Shown here: positions 1 through 10,907 of the stretch, piece after piece | How the letters are laid out: each line of letters starts with the position of its first letter | Position numbering within the stretch: the stretch's first letter is position 1 | Source: Pestalotiopsis fici W106-1 | Lineage: Eukaryota > Ascomycota > Sordariomycetes > Amphisphaeriales > Sporocadaceae | NCBI RefSeq assembly: GCF_000516985.1 | Contig: NW_006917095.1 | Span: forward strand, 3,918,942 to 3,982,941 | DNA: 64,000 nt | Reading direction: 5' to 3' | Notes under the pieces: model-generated | Seen by the model: only the letters and a program-made list of their open reading frames with translations | What the model was told of the DNA's origin: nothing | The model's database searches: none | Translations under genes and position numbers: made by a program

Positions 1-3000
1 CTTCAATCTGAACACTCACGCTGTTTGCAGTACTGTTCTCGGAGATGATGTTCTCGCGCATCTTTTCCCAATGCTCAAAGCTCCAAGGCGCCTCTTGACC
101 ATCTTCAAGCTTTACAGAGATATTCTCGGTGTTGCTTTGGTTTCTGGCCTGGACAAGCACTTCGAATCCAGTGTAGTTTCTAATCTTGTAAGGCGACTCG
201 GCGCCTCGCGGTTTTCCAAGGACATCTTCGTTCTCCGTGAGAAAGTCAAAAGACTTGGATGCTAGGGCAATGGTTGCAGTCGTGACGGTAAGGTCAAATG
301 TCTTTCGTGATTGCATGTCGATCGAAAGCAACCCAGTGTCTTGCGATCTTGCTACGCCAAGGCCGACTTGCCATGGCTCCAGTAGAGGCTCCCAGGCCGA
401 CTTGGCAAAATTGTAAACATTAATATACATATCCATGGCAGTCTCAGCCTTGAGGTTGCCGGTCCAGTCGGCAGCCGACGCCGAGAAGCTCTTGATGCTG
501 AGGTCCACAATCGGCAGTTCGTGTACATCACCTATCAACACAACGCGTATGCCATCTATGGTGGCAGTCAACTCCTCATGGCGCTTTGGTCCTCGCTTGA
601 TATCGTGGACTGGCTGCTGGGGCTGTGATGGTTGCCGACCTCGGGTTGTCACGGTACCTGTGGTTTTCGCACGGTTGGCAATTGTGGACTGACCCCGACC
701 ACTGGCCGTGCGCTCCTTGAGGCCATCCCGCCGAAGCTCTTGAGCTTTCTTGTCCGATGCAGATGGCTTGTTGATTTCTGGCTCATTACCAGACAACTCC
801 GATGCCTTGCGGACGATTTGAAGAACAAGAAGAATGTCTCGCAATGAAAGTCGAAGGATTAGCGGCTCAACATCAATGTGTATATTGGTCAGGTTTGGCT
901 GCGAACTGTCAAGGGAGAGTTGAATGGAAAAATCATCCAAAATGCGGAGGCGCGTGTCTTCGAACCTGTCCATTCGACATAGGAACATGCCAACTTTTGA
1001 GACTTGGAAGGTAAGAGCATGTTGCTGTGAAAGGAGCACCTGCTTCGTGCCCAATACAATGGCCTCGGAGCTCGAACTCAGGGGATTCGCAATGAGGATT
1101 ACTTGCGCGTCCACAATGTTCACACGGAAGGCAACGTTCAGTTTCCCCTTGTCTTCGGATGATTGAGTCTTGGATTGCTGTTGCGAATTTGGGGATTTGC
1201 TGCCCGTCCAAACAACTTGCATTGAGTCAGCATCAGATCCGTCAGCAGAGTCGCTGACGCTTTCTTCAACCTGCACTGGCTCGTCGACCTCAAGACTGGC
1301 GGTTACAAATCGCTGAATCGCGAAGACGTAATCCAAAGCAAAAATGACACGTGGACTGTCAATGGCGACCATCGCGATGAGATTTCGTTCTTTGCCAGCG
1401 CTCATTGAGATGGAGGCCATGAATTGCTGCACACTTTTGTTTGATGAAGTCATGATCTTCCTGTACTTATTTCCTTCGCCATATCGAGAATCCTGTATGG
1501 TGAACGAATGAATGACGAATTCTGCTTCAAGAGAGCCGTCTGCAAGTATCCGCGTCTTGAGTTTACTGTCATCGAGCGAAAATTGTGACAAGCTGGCCCT
1601 TTCAGTGTTACCAACAGGCTTTGCTGCAGGAGCATTGATCAGCTCTAAACCAATCTTGTGCACGGTAAAGACAAGGTCCAGCTTGGTCCAGGTGGCCTCA
1701 TGAGATCCCAGCTCCGGGCTCAGATCGATGAGGGACTCCTCCCCGGCAGTGGTAGAGGACGACATGGTCTTGGCCCGCCGTAACGTGCCTTCGTCAACAT
1801 CCCTCTCCGCTTCCTCACCACTTGCTTCGGTATCCGTGGAGAAGGCAGCTGGAACAGTCCGCGAAATATCAAGCAATGACTTCAATTGGTATTGCGTGAT
1901 CTTCAAATTGAGGTCTGTCATCTTACCCTCAATCTCCATATCTGGCCGCTTTGAGCCTTTTTGGTGCTCGGCATACGTGATGTTGAAGCCCAGGTCGACG
2001 TGGTCGATCATTTCTAATTCTTCCGAATCGTCATGAGAATAGTGGAAGAGAGATGTGAGCCTCACATTGCGAATGCCCGCTGAGAGTTTCATGGCGATTT
2101 GAGCATCTTGGGAGTCGTCCAGGGGCACGAATTTGTTTTGTGCGTAGATCTCACCAAGATAGGCCGTGACTAGGTCGCGCCTTGGCCGATCGGGGATAAT
2201 CGCACCAGGAAAAACAATGATGGGCGTGTTGACGACAACATCAAACTTCATTCGGCTGGTGCTCTGTTGGATCTGTTGGGCTTGATTGGCGGCAGCTTGG
2301 CGAGCAGCATTGTAAATAGCCTGCATTTTACCAAATTTGACCAGGAATTCAATGATCTTCCTGAACGGTTCGTCTTGAAAGTTGACCTTGATAGACCCGG
2401 CACGGAGGAATATTGACGAGTCATATCCAGGATATGCCTTTTCGTTGTTCGCATCAAAAGTTTCATACCTGAAGTCCGCGAGTTCGTCTCCCTGGATTGT
2501 CACGAGCCTTCGAAGACTGGAGTTTTCCGAAGCTCCCACGTTGACGTCGTCTACGAGACTAAGATCGCCAAGCTTTGTTGCAATTCGCATTGTCTTGCCA
2601 GAGAGGTAGACGCCAATATCAGCATGATTGAAAGATAAAGTCGCCAGACGGATCCCATCATTATTGAGGATCATCCGAATACTCTTCAAGTCAACCTTGA
2701 CACGAATTGATCCACTCTCCTGCGACTGTTGCTCAATTACGGGCTCTACTACCCGTGGCGTCTCGTTGTCGTCATTCTCATCGTCGTCTTCGGTACTCGC
2801 AATCGCTCCCTGTTGCTGGCCATTCCCGCTGTCATTATTCGCAAAAGTAACCAAGATGAAGTCGAGTAACGTCAACAATGTCTTGCGAGTGACGACAAGG
2901 TTGATGGTGGATACTGCAACATTGATGTTGGTCTCTATCCCCTCATATACTGGCATGAACTCTGGAGAATCCCTCTTGACCTTGATGAACTTGATTTCCA

Positions 3001-5992
3001 CAAGATCTCTCTTCTCTCGCCGATCGTCAACATCACCAGATGACACGATTGACTTGAATTCTGAAGATGGATTGTCTACAAAGTCGTCCACAGTGACAGA
3101 TCCAAGAGAGACTTCGGCAACCATATCAAAAGGGCGTATGTAGAAATTAAGATCAAAATCCTCAGCCACCAGCTCCACCAAGAGCGAATCAGCCTTGATA
3201 CCGTCAGGATCGCTCCGGTAAAGCGAACCTTGCAATTTGTCAACCGCAAATTTGAATTCGAATGTCCGCTGCTGCATCTTTATCTGTTGGTTTGTGCTTC
3301 CTTCTGAAGCATCTTCAAAGTCGTCATCATCGTCATCCTCATCATTCAGAATCACTGCAGTCTGCTGAGTTGCGAATAGGTTGGCAGAAGACTTTCGGCG
3401 ATGTGATTTGTAGGAACGACCTGATGCACTGCTGAGCAAACGTGGTCTCTTGGTCTGCTGCTGCTGTATCTGGCTTTGCTGCGTGTCGCCGCCAAATTTG
3501 GGGATCGCAACGTCAATAAGCTTCATGAGACTCTTGTACTTGGTATCCGAAACAGTCGCATGCAGAACAGGCATATGGCCGGATATCTTCATCTTTGTAA
3601 GATTCGGGGCTTTCGGCAAAATCGACATGGCAACCACGAAGTCTAAGTTGATCTTCTCCACGATGTGAAGCATTCGTGTATCATCCTTTTCCACGAGCTG
3701 AGACTTTGCTTCAGCAATTGAAGGACCGATGAGAACTTGGGTGGACGTCAATTTGACCAGGAAACGGTCATACATGAGGGATTCAAGCTGCTTGAAGTCC
3801 TCGTCCGAGTACCGTTGGTGTTGTTTGTCTTGTACCTGCTTCAAAACGTCTTTGTCAACGAGCTCGCTGCTGACACTGATGTGACCAGCATCTAGAATGA
3901 GGCAGGTCGATCGATCAGTGGTAATGCTCTGTGGAATAATGATGAGAGGTGCCTGTAGATCTAGCTTGGCATTGAGCGTCTTGTGCTCCTCGAGAGCAAA
4001 CTCGAGGCCAGCTCTAGTTTGTTGCCTTAAACCCTCAACCGTGGCACCAGCTGTCTCCATGAGCGCGGTGATTGATTCCATGTGTCTCTCTGGAGGTTTG
4101 AAGAAGTCCACTATGCCCACAACGAAGTTTGGATTCCACACTATCTCTAGTGGTTTGAGCTTAGCCGTGACTGCGAAATCGCCTTGCCCATCGAGCGGGT
4201 TTTGCTCGACCTGAAGATCGAAGAAGGAGGTTTGCTTTGACTGTTCCAAATCGGCAATTGAGAGACGCTTTTGCTTGCTCGCTTCCGGCGCATCCTTGAC
4301 TCGCACGATTTCCTGGAATAAGGATTCAGGGGTAGTGCCGTCGTTTACTCGGAAACCACCCAGGCTAATGTCAGCCAAAAACGAGTCTGGCCGTTTTAGT
4401 CCTTTTGCCTTGAAGACGTCAAAGTGCAGACTCAGCAAATCTCTCTTCGCTTTGTGAGGACTTTGCCGCAGGGTGAAGCTACCTGTGCTGAGACACGCAT
4501 CAATTTGCATCTGGACAGTTTCCCTTGGCACGTCTACAGCGTCGGCCAATGCTGCTTTCTCATCCCAGTCAATCGCCTCGTAGAGTTCCTGTCTCTGCTC
4601 CTCGGTCATTTGTGTATTCTCGCTGGAGTCTTGTTGCTGCTCGGATGGCTTCGAGCCCCATGCCCAAGCCAGCCAGCCTTGTTGCTGTTGTGGTTTTGGT
4701 GGCGCATTCTTTAGGGCTTCCGCATTCTCCTTCTTCAGCTGATTTCGGGCAAGCGATCTCCAGAATCGAAGGTCTTCGTATTCAAGCTTTTGTTCGAGCC
4801 TGTTGATATCGTCCGCTTCCTGGGCCGAAAGAGACTGGTTGGCTTTTCTCTTCTTGAACAATTCAATGTATCTGCGTCGGTCATCGCGCCTCTCTCGGAA
4901 ATAGTCCCAACTCCACCGCCGGTTGCGCTCATGAATCTTGGACAGTACCGCATCCCCGGCGAACCGGAGCCAGGCACGGGGATTTTCCTTGGGCGTGACA
5001 CCTTTGGGCTGAAGCTTCTTGTATTCCTGATGGCGGATGAAGTAGTGAAACAGGTCCACCATCATCAGTGCGTCGCGGTATTGATCATCATCAAGTACAA
5101 CACCGATCTCATCGAAAAGAAGGCTGCTTTTGAATTTGGGCACCTGGACGTTACCACTCTTGTCTAATTCGAGCTTGGCCTGGCCACTGACGGGTCTGAG
5201 GATAAATTGATGCGTTGCTGTTGCTGCATCCTCTCCTTTGCCGATCATTCTTTTGAATTCAGCAATTAGCTCGTCGTGCGGTAATGCCTCATCCCCATCG
5301 TCTGGCACCTCGCGACCTGAACCTAGCAGTTGCGTGTCTGTGTTCCAGTATACTGCAAGGGCTTCCAGTTTGGCCAACTTATGTGTTGTTGTGCTCGAGT
5401 TCTGTATGAAGGTAGGCTTCCACTCGCCATCGGTCGAGACCGCGCTGAACTCCTCGAGCGTAATACCGAGGGCAAATGGATGACCAGGAGTAGATATCGA
5501 GTCTTCGTAGCGCACGTGTATGTTCTTGACCGTCACTTGCAAGTTATCAACAATCTTGGTTACCAAGCTGTCCGTGAAACTCTGGCTCTTCTTTTGTTCT
5601 TCTTGGCTGAGACCAGCCTGCGAGCGTTCTTTCAATAGCTCAGCAGAGTCCAACTTCTCCATTTTCAGCCTCTGCTTCCTCCGCTCCTCTTCTTCAGGGT
5701 CATATGCCGCCTCCTCCTTGGGCGATGCCAACAGGAAGACATCTTCCACGAAGACCTTGACCGGCGAACCTCGGAGGTTGGACCAAGGTATTACAAGGGT
5801 TAACTCGCCGAGATGACCCTCAACGACGTTGATGGGTAGTTTGAGCTGGTCGAGGGCTTCCTTGCGCAACTCAAGATTGCGCAGTTTCACGTCACCAGAC
5901 CAGATACCGACTTTGAGCTGGGCGGGGTCAAAGTTCTTGACATACATGCCCAGGAAGCGGTTCAAAAGACCGGCGACCAGACCTTCGAGCAT
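1..5992 (-). CDS. vps13: VPS13 lipid-transfer protein, N-terminal ~1997 codons (3' part beyond window)
   Basis: The minus strand is open from the ATG at 5992 to the left edge with no stop and no intron. The N-terminus (MLEGLVAGLLNR, then LKVGIWSGDVKLRNLELRK and VIPWSNLRGSPVKVFVEDV) is the chorein domain typical of VPS13, roughly residues 1-110. A long VPS13 repeat region follows, with Q-rich and acidic low-complexity inserts (around 3300-3480 and 2760-2830 on the plus strand). Family knowledge: VPS13 is a rod-like bridge with a hydrophobic groove that moves phospholipids between ER, endosome/vacuole and mitochondria at contact sites; fungal members are about 3100-3200 residues. About 1997 residues are present, so the C-terminal WD40-like adaptor region and ATG_C domain must lie to the left. 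An uninterrupted reading frame of this length suggests the gene is functional. Confidence 0.97.
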   Translation of the reverse strand, partial: MLEGLVAGLLNRFLGMYVKNFDPAQLKVGIWSGDVKLRNLELRKEALDQLKLPINVVEGHLGELTLVIPWSNLRGSPVKVFVEDVFLLASPKEEAAYDPEEEERRKQRLKMEKLDSAELLKERSQAGLSQEEQKKSQSFTDSLVTKIVDNLQVTVKNIHVRYEDSISTPGHPFALGITLEEFSAVSTDGEWKPTFIQNSSTTTHKLAKLEALAVYWNTDTQLLGSGREVPDDGDEALPHDELIAEFKRMIGKGEDAATATHQFILRPVSGQAKLELDKSGNVQVPKFKSSLLFDEIGVVLDDDQYRDALMMVDLFHYFIRHQEYKKLQPKGVTPKENPRAWLRFAGDAVLSKIHERNRRWSWDYFRERRDDRRRYIELFKKRKANQSLSAQEADDINRLEQKLEYEDLRFWRSLARNQLKKENAEALKNAPPKPQQQQGWLAWAWGSKPSEQQQDSSENTQMTEEQRQELYEAIDWDEKAALADAVDVPRETVQMQIDACLSTGSFTLRQSPHKAKRDLLSLHFDVFKAKGLKRPDSFLADISLGGFRVNDGTTPESLFQEIVRVKDAPEASKQKRLSIADLEQSKQTSFFDLQVEQNPLDGQGDFAVTAKLKPLEIVWNPNFVVGIVDFFKPPERHMESITALMETAGATVEGLRQQTRAGLEFALEEHKTLNAKLDLQAPLIIIPQSITTDRSTCLILDAGHISVSSELVDKDVLKQVQDKQHQRYSDEDFKQLESLMYDRFLVKLTSTQVLIGPSIAEAKSQLVEKDDTRMLHIVEKINLDFVVAMSILPKAPNLTKMKISGHMPVLHATVSDTKYKSLMKLIDVAIPKFGGDTQQSQIQQQQTKRPRLLSSASGRSYKSHRRKSSANLFATQQTAVILNDEDDDDDDFEDASEGSTNQQIKMQQRTFEFKFAVDKLQGSLYRSDPDGIKADSLLVELVAEDFDLNFYIRPFDMVAEVSLGSVTVDDFVDNPSSEFKSIVSSGDVDDRREKRDLVEIKFIKVKRDSPEFMPVYEGIETNINVAVSTINLVVTRKTLLTLLDFILVTFANNDSGNGQQQGAIASTEDDDENDDNETPRVVEPVIEQQSQESGSIRVKVDLKSIRMILNNDGIRLATLSFNHADIGVYLSGKTMRIATKLGDLSLVDDVNVGASENSSLRRLVTIQGDELADFRYETFDANNEKAYPGYDSSIFLRAGSIKVNFQDEPFRKIIEFLVKFGKMQAIYNAARQAAANQAQQIQQSTSRMKFDVVVNTPIIVFPGAIIPDRPRRDLVTAYLGEIYAQNKFVPLDDSQDAQIAMKLSAGIRNVRLTSLFHYSHDDSEELEMIDHVDLGFNITYAEHQKGSKRPDMEIEGKMTDLNLKITQYQLKSLLDISRTVPAAFSTDTEASGEEAERDVDEGTLRRAKTMSSSTTAGEESLIDLSPELGSHEATWTKLDLVFTVHKIGLELINAPAAKPVGNTERASLSQFSLDDSKLKTRILADGSLEAEFVIHSFTIQDSRYGEGNKYRKIMTSSNKSVQQFMASISMSAGKERNLIAMVAIDSPRVIFALDYVFAIQRFVTASLEVDEPVQVEESVSDSADGSDADSMQVVWTGSKSPNSQQQSKTQSSEDKGKLNVAFRVNIVDAQVILIANPLSSSSEAIVLGTKQVLLSQQHALTFQVSKVGMFLCRMDRFEDTRLRILDDFSIQLSLDSSQPNLTNIHIDVEPLILRLSLRDILLVLQIVRKASELSGNEPEINKPSASDKKAQELRRDGLKERTASGRGQSTIANRAKTTGTVTTRGRQPSQPQQPVHDIKRGPKRHEELTATIDGIRVVLIGDVHELPIVDLSIKSFSASAADWTGNLKAETAMDMYINVYNFAKSAWEPLLEPWQVGLGVARSQDTGLLSIDMQSRKTFDLTVTTATIALASKSFDFLTENEDVLGKPRGAESPYKIRNYTGFEVLVQARNQSNTENISVKLEDGQEAPWSFEHWEKMRENIISENSTANSVSVQIE

Positions 5993-6605
5993 CTTGACCT
6001 TGTGTTGCCGTAACCCGGGCAGCGGGACAGTTGGGTGTTAAGGCGGGGTATCGCGATGCCTCATGGGCAGGGAACGCTCGGATCGCGGATTGGAATATAT
6101 GCTCTCAGGATTGCGATTTCGTCATGTAGTCGTTGCCTCATTTGAGGTCGGGGTTCGAAGTTGAGAGATTAAGCGCGGGAATTTGGCGTTCTTTGGCAGG
6201 GCAAAGTCGCTAGACTGAGTAGATATGCGGATTGACTCTGTCGACGTGATTTCGTGTGTTGTCTCAAATGCAGGCAGTCCAGGTAATGGAGGTAGCTCGG
6301 CAGGGAGGTAGTTGTAGCCAAGGTACGTAATGTAGTGGGGGGTTGGTCGCCTGCCCACAGGTACAGTGAGTGAGTGAAGGTTGACGAAGTCCGACCCGAA
6401 GAACAGTTCGCCAACCCTAGCAGGATAGTGTTGCCGAGAAATCTGCAGTCACTGACAATCAGCCAGCGGAAAGATCACTGCAAGGAAGCCAATAAGGGGA
6501 AAAAAAAAGAAAAAGTTCCCTGGATTCTGGGAACAGAAGCAACAGAGGTAGGCGGATGATGCGCAAGTAGTAAGAAAAAGGCCCGTGTCCACTTATGACC
6601 TACAT

Positions 6606-6615
6606 TACCTAGGTA
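6606..6615. repeat. 10-bp palindrome TACCTAGGTA
   Basis: This is a perfect inverted repeat. The same CCTAGG/GGTACC-centred family recurs in other intergenic regions (6895-6906, 35944-35952, 48684-48697, 52543-52550, 63553-63560). Its function is unknown. Confidence 0.6.
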
Positions 6616-6785
6616 GCCAATTTGTAGGATCTGGGGACAACTTAGCTAGGCAGGCTCGAGGCACAGATCACCGATCTTCAGATCGTCTGTTAACCAACAA
6701 CGTGGCGCGGCGTGGCGTGTCGCGTATGGCTGACAAGCTCCAAGTTGGATTTGGCAAGTTGGTGTGTCGACCAACGCCCATAGTA

Positions 6786-6804
6786 CACTACTACTTTAGT
6801 AGTG
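6786..6804. repeat. 8-bp stem-loop (CACTACTA / TAGTAGTG)
   Basis: Perfect inverted repeat with a 3-nt CTT loop in the intergenic space. It may be chance; there is no nearby gene end that would make it a transcript terminator. Confidence 0.4.
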
Positions 6805-6894
6805 CATAATGGTGTAGATACGTTACTAGAGACCTACCTTCTTACTTCCTGCCAAGTACGATATACTGATACTATGTACAGAACTTGATTACAC

Positions 6895-6906
6895 ATAGGT
6901 ACCTAT
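6895..6906. repeat. 12-bp palindrome ATAGGTACCTAT
   Basis: Perfect palindrome sharing its 12-base sequence with the centre of the 14-bp palindrome at 48684-48697, about 42 kb away. Confidence 0.6.
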
Positions 6907-8403
6907 ATAGGTGGGTATCGATGCTTGTCATGCATCGGGCATAATCGATTCTATGTATTAACCCTGTCTGCCAGGTAGGTACGAGCAGATGATAATCCCT
7001 CGTGTGAGATGAATTGTATATTTCTTTGTGTAAAGATGCACAATGCTCTGCTTTTGTTTGAATTGAAGGCTCCAGCATTAGTGTAGAATGTCGGACTGGA
7101 AGTGTAGGTATGTATGCTACTATGTACATTTCCTATCCACTGACTTCCTTCACCGTGTATGACGCCACTGAGAAAGCCATCCCGATCCTCTCATAAGAAT
7201 TTGAACCCCTACAGACCCAACCCAGGCTTGGATTCATGGTTAGCAGTTGTGGCTGGATGCAGTGGTGGGCCTGAGTGAGTGAACATCTTCATAATGCTGC
7301 GAGCCATGGTTGGAAATATTCTACTTATCTTTTTGATAGCATACATATGCTTGGTATGTGTCTTTGCTGCAAAGATATCCAAGAACACAACGAGGCGCCT
7401 TGTGGATGTCATGGTATGACGATTCTCGTGTTTCTCTGCGCCGCAAGCCACAAATTGCGGGGTAATTTGGCCTGACTTCACACTAATACTCTGCCCATAA
7501 ATGCGTCAGGGAGGTGATGCCCCTGGCACCGGCAGGTCCTCAGGACTCTTCCCTGGTAAGCCTGGTTGCCTGGCCCTCTCGATGAAGGTCTGTCTGGCAT
7601 GACACTGTATTGCACTATTTTGTGTAGTCACGGTAGGTAAGGCCAATCTTGCACTACCTACAAATCCATGGATGCACTACGTACATATGTAGCTACTTTC
7701 TAGTAGCCATCAATACCCTAGCAACATTGAATGGTGTCTTGGGTGTTTCATGGTCTCGTTGGATGGCTGGCAAGAAGCTATGCACCTTTCCCTGCTCTGC
7801 TCCCAGCTCATGTCTTGCTCATGACGTCACTACGACGTTCACGAAAGCTCTAAGAGCTCCAGAGCTCCAGCCAACTTGGATGCTGATCAGGTCCCAGATT
7901 GAAGGCATTGATTGATACCAATTGAGGATTTGAGTACATCCGCCGGGTAGGCGAAAACAGCCTTGAGACATGTACCGAGGGCAATGTTATCTTTTCCCAG
8001 CGCAACGGTACACCCGCATCCAGTTTAATGTGACAAGCGCTGGAGAAATGTTGAATTGACTTCCAGGCTTGATTCGCTCGTCTCTCGGCATCTGTACAAT
8101 ACACCATGCATCGAAGCTTGATTGCATCAGGAGTCGATACTTCTTTTCGTCACGGTCCCGCATAGTTCCAAGACATGAAACTCTTAACTCTCTTAGATGC
8201 CAATCCTCGTATTTAGGTGATTTGGTTTCGTAGTCTCCTCATAAGGCTTTCTATCTCATCGTTGATATCTGCTGTACACATCGTGATTCTCTCCATTCCG
8301 CGTTTCTGTCTCCAACGACCACCCACCTTCCTTGCGCATTACCACTCCACCCTCGCGCGTGCGAAGCGCTCAACTTTAGATTCGACTCATCGGCCGCTGC
8401 ATC

Positions 8404-9713
8404 ATGTTGCGAAGTAGCCGAACACTATGGACGAGCTCTGCTAGGAGTCTTGTCTCTAAAGATCCATCAACAATTACGCCTCGGCCGCTGGCAACACGCG
8501 CCCGCTCGTTGTACCAGTCTCATTTGCCCCGTCGTCTCGCAGACCCCAAGCCACTGTATCTCGTTCACAAGACGTATTTTGCAACTAAACCCGCGAACCC
8601 AGAGGAAGAGAAGAAATGGGGCCAGGAGAAACTGAAACCTCACCCAGAGTCGGTATCGACTGAATCTAGCGTCCGCCAATTCCTAGAACCAGATCAGTCG
8701 CGTAGCTCTGCACAGCCCGTTCAAGAAGGAATAGCACATGACCTGGTATGTACGCGATGCAGAGAATGTCCATTAATAGACTTGAGAATATGTCACTAAC
8801 TTGAATGCTTGTGCCACGCTAGAACCTCGTCAAAGAGACGTTTGCATTGAGTACGGTGCCCAAAGAATCTTACGTCCTAGGCCTCGCCGGCACCATTCCC
8901 TACCTCGCGACATCCTGCAGCAACTTATACCTGTCCTGGGCTCTGAACACCGACTGGCCTACGTCGTCCAACTTTCTCAACAGCATCCTCATGAACCATG
9001 AAAATGCAAGGTATTGGCTTAGCGTCATTGAACCATTGCAGATGGGCTACGGGGCGGTCATCATCAGCTTCCTTGGCGCCATACACTGGGGACTTGAGTA
9101 TGCTGAGAAAAAGCCAAGCTATCCACGAACACAGTTCCGATATGGGCTTGGTGTGCTGGCATCAGTTGTGGCTTGGCCTACTCTCTTCATGCCTTGGCAG
9201 TTCGCCATGACTTCCCAATTCGCTGCATTCGTAGGTTTATATTTTGCCGACTCTCGAGCTACTGTTCGTGGCTGGGCGCCATATTGGTACGGCACATACC
9301 GCTTTGTGCTGACTGCCATTGTCGGCGTTGCCATCATGTTGAGTCTCATTGGGCGAGCCAAGATCGGCGATACAGCTCCAAGATTGTCTGGTCTGGGAGA
9401 AAAGTTCCATCAAACCCACGGTGAAGAGGCTTACAATTCCAAGTGGGCCGCAGCTGAGTCCGAAGAGAAACAGCGCCAAAAGAAACAAGAGGAGGAGGAT
9501 GAGAAACGCAAGAAGGAAGAGGAGGCCAAGAAGAAGAAGGAGAAAAAGGCCCAGAAGTCAAAGGACACGAGCCAGGAGAAGAAGGAGGCCAAGAAATCTG
9601 AAGAGGGTCAAGATTCGGATAAAAAAGACATTAAGAACGATGAGAAAAAGGCTGAGGGTAAGAAGGATAAGGACGAACCCGAAAACAAGGAGAACCAGGA
9701 ACAAAATTCCTAA
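8404..9713 (+). CDS. DUF3429 (TMEM69-like) mitochondrial inner-membrane protein
   Basis: Two exons, 8404-8745 and 8823-9713, give 410 residues. The intron has GTATGT, a CACTAAC branch site near 8794 and a TAG acceptor, and splicing joins HDL to NLVKET in frame. The first ~45 residues are rich in Arg/Ser/Leu without acids, like a mitochondrial presequence. Four hydrophobic segments follow (LGLAGTIPYLATSC, GAVIISFLGAIHWGLEY, GVLASVVAWPTLFMPWQF, FVLTAIVGVAIMLSLIG), with the DUF3429 hallmark FLGAIHWG. The last ~110 residues are a highly charged Lys/Glu-rich tail, probably helical. Family knowledge: DUF3429/TMEM69 proteins are membrane proteins of unknown function, and fungal members are annotated as 'mitochondrial inner membrane protein 1'. 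The next gene lies more than 3 kb downstream, so this is a lone housekeeping gene. Confidence 0.88.
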
Positions 9714-10830
9714 GATGTTGCGTATAGAAATGAGGAGCGAGAAGAACGCAGTAATCAGAGTGGTCGGGGCTCTCGCGCCTCGCATCAAGTCCTTGAGAAT
9801 GTGTCCCGCGGCATGATTCTAGCCTGGAGTTCATTGAATACAATAATGTCAAATTTTCTTACCTAAACAAATGTCTCTCTCATATAGGTTCACGCCTGAA
9901 TGATGATTTGACGAGATTGAATATACAGCCATTGAAACGACCACAACCCGTTGAATGTCAATAAAATGGCAAGAAGCGAAACGAATACTCCTAAGGGAGT
10001 CTTGGGAGTATTTCAGCTCTTCATCATCGAGCCAGCATAACTATTCTGGCCATCCCATATCAAAGTTGTTATGAGACCATTAGCTATTTTTTCAGAGTGA
10101 CATATAAATGGTACTGTACGTATATAGCTGATAGAAGTGCGCTTTTGGCAGGTACCAGCGCATATCGCGCGTCTTCTTCTAGATATTTAGAATCCCGACT
10201 TGATGTTACATCCATTCAACGCTTGGTCTCTTACGCTGACCGGTGGCTGTCAGTTTGTCCCCCCACCCTATGATCAGATCGACAAAAGGCTTACCAACAC
10301 ATCCCAATGCTTCTCTACTATTCACGCCCACAAATAGAGTGTTCCTACTCACTTGACAACATCTGAACATGGGACTACAGAACTCAACAAACAACACTGC
10401 AGAGCGAAGCCAGATCTTCAGTCTCGATTGATTTCTGTTGCCCCCATTTTTAAGGGCCAAGACTGCGGCTATTGGCAATATAGTTTCTGGATTGTAGACA
10501 GGACATTTTTCAATGCCACGTTTTCTACGTCCACTACCAACCCACAGCTCTCCATCGGCCAATTCCCAGTGGCCGCTAGGCTTCCTTAAAAGAGAAACAG
10601 GAAGTGAATTGGTACAGTTCCCTTTTTTCAAGCTGATCATTTCCTCTGATTTCTGATGATTTGTTTAGCCATTGCATGCTTAGCAAATATTGCCTGAGAA
10701 ATTATGAAGGCGATTGAAAGCTGGGCAACATGCCTTTTATATCGATTACGAAATATGCAGAGGGAACGGGTCGACAAATCTGGGCGATAGGGATCATATG
10801 ATCAGGGCAAATACTTATATGTACATTTTC

Positions 10831-10907
<77 letters not shown>

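Larger units (their letters stand above)
5993..8403. other. 2.4 kb intergenic region (divergent promoter space)
   Basis: This separates the starts of two divergent genes, vps13 and the DUF3429 gene. I see no credible coding region; short open frames lack recognisable protein character. It holds two perfect palindromes (606-615 and 895-906 after 6000) and one small stem-loop, listed separately. An A/G-rich run lies near 6500. Confidence 0.6.

Noticed and set aside
10206..10640. 144-residue minus-strand frame
   Set aside because: No domain, no splice-linked exons and no codon pattern like the neighbours.
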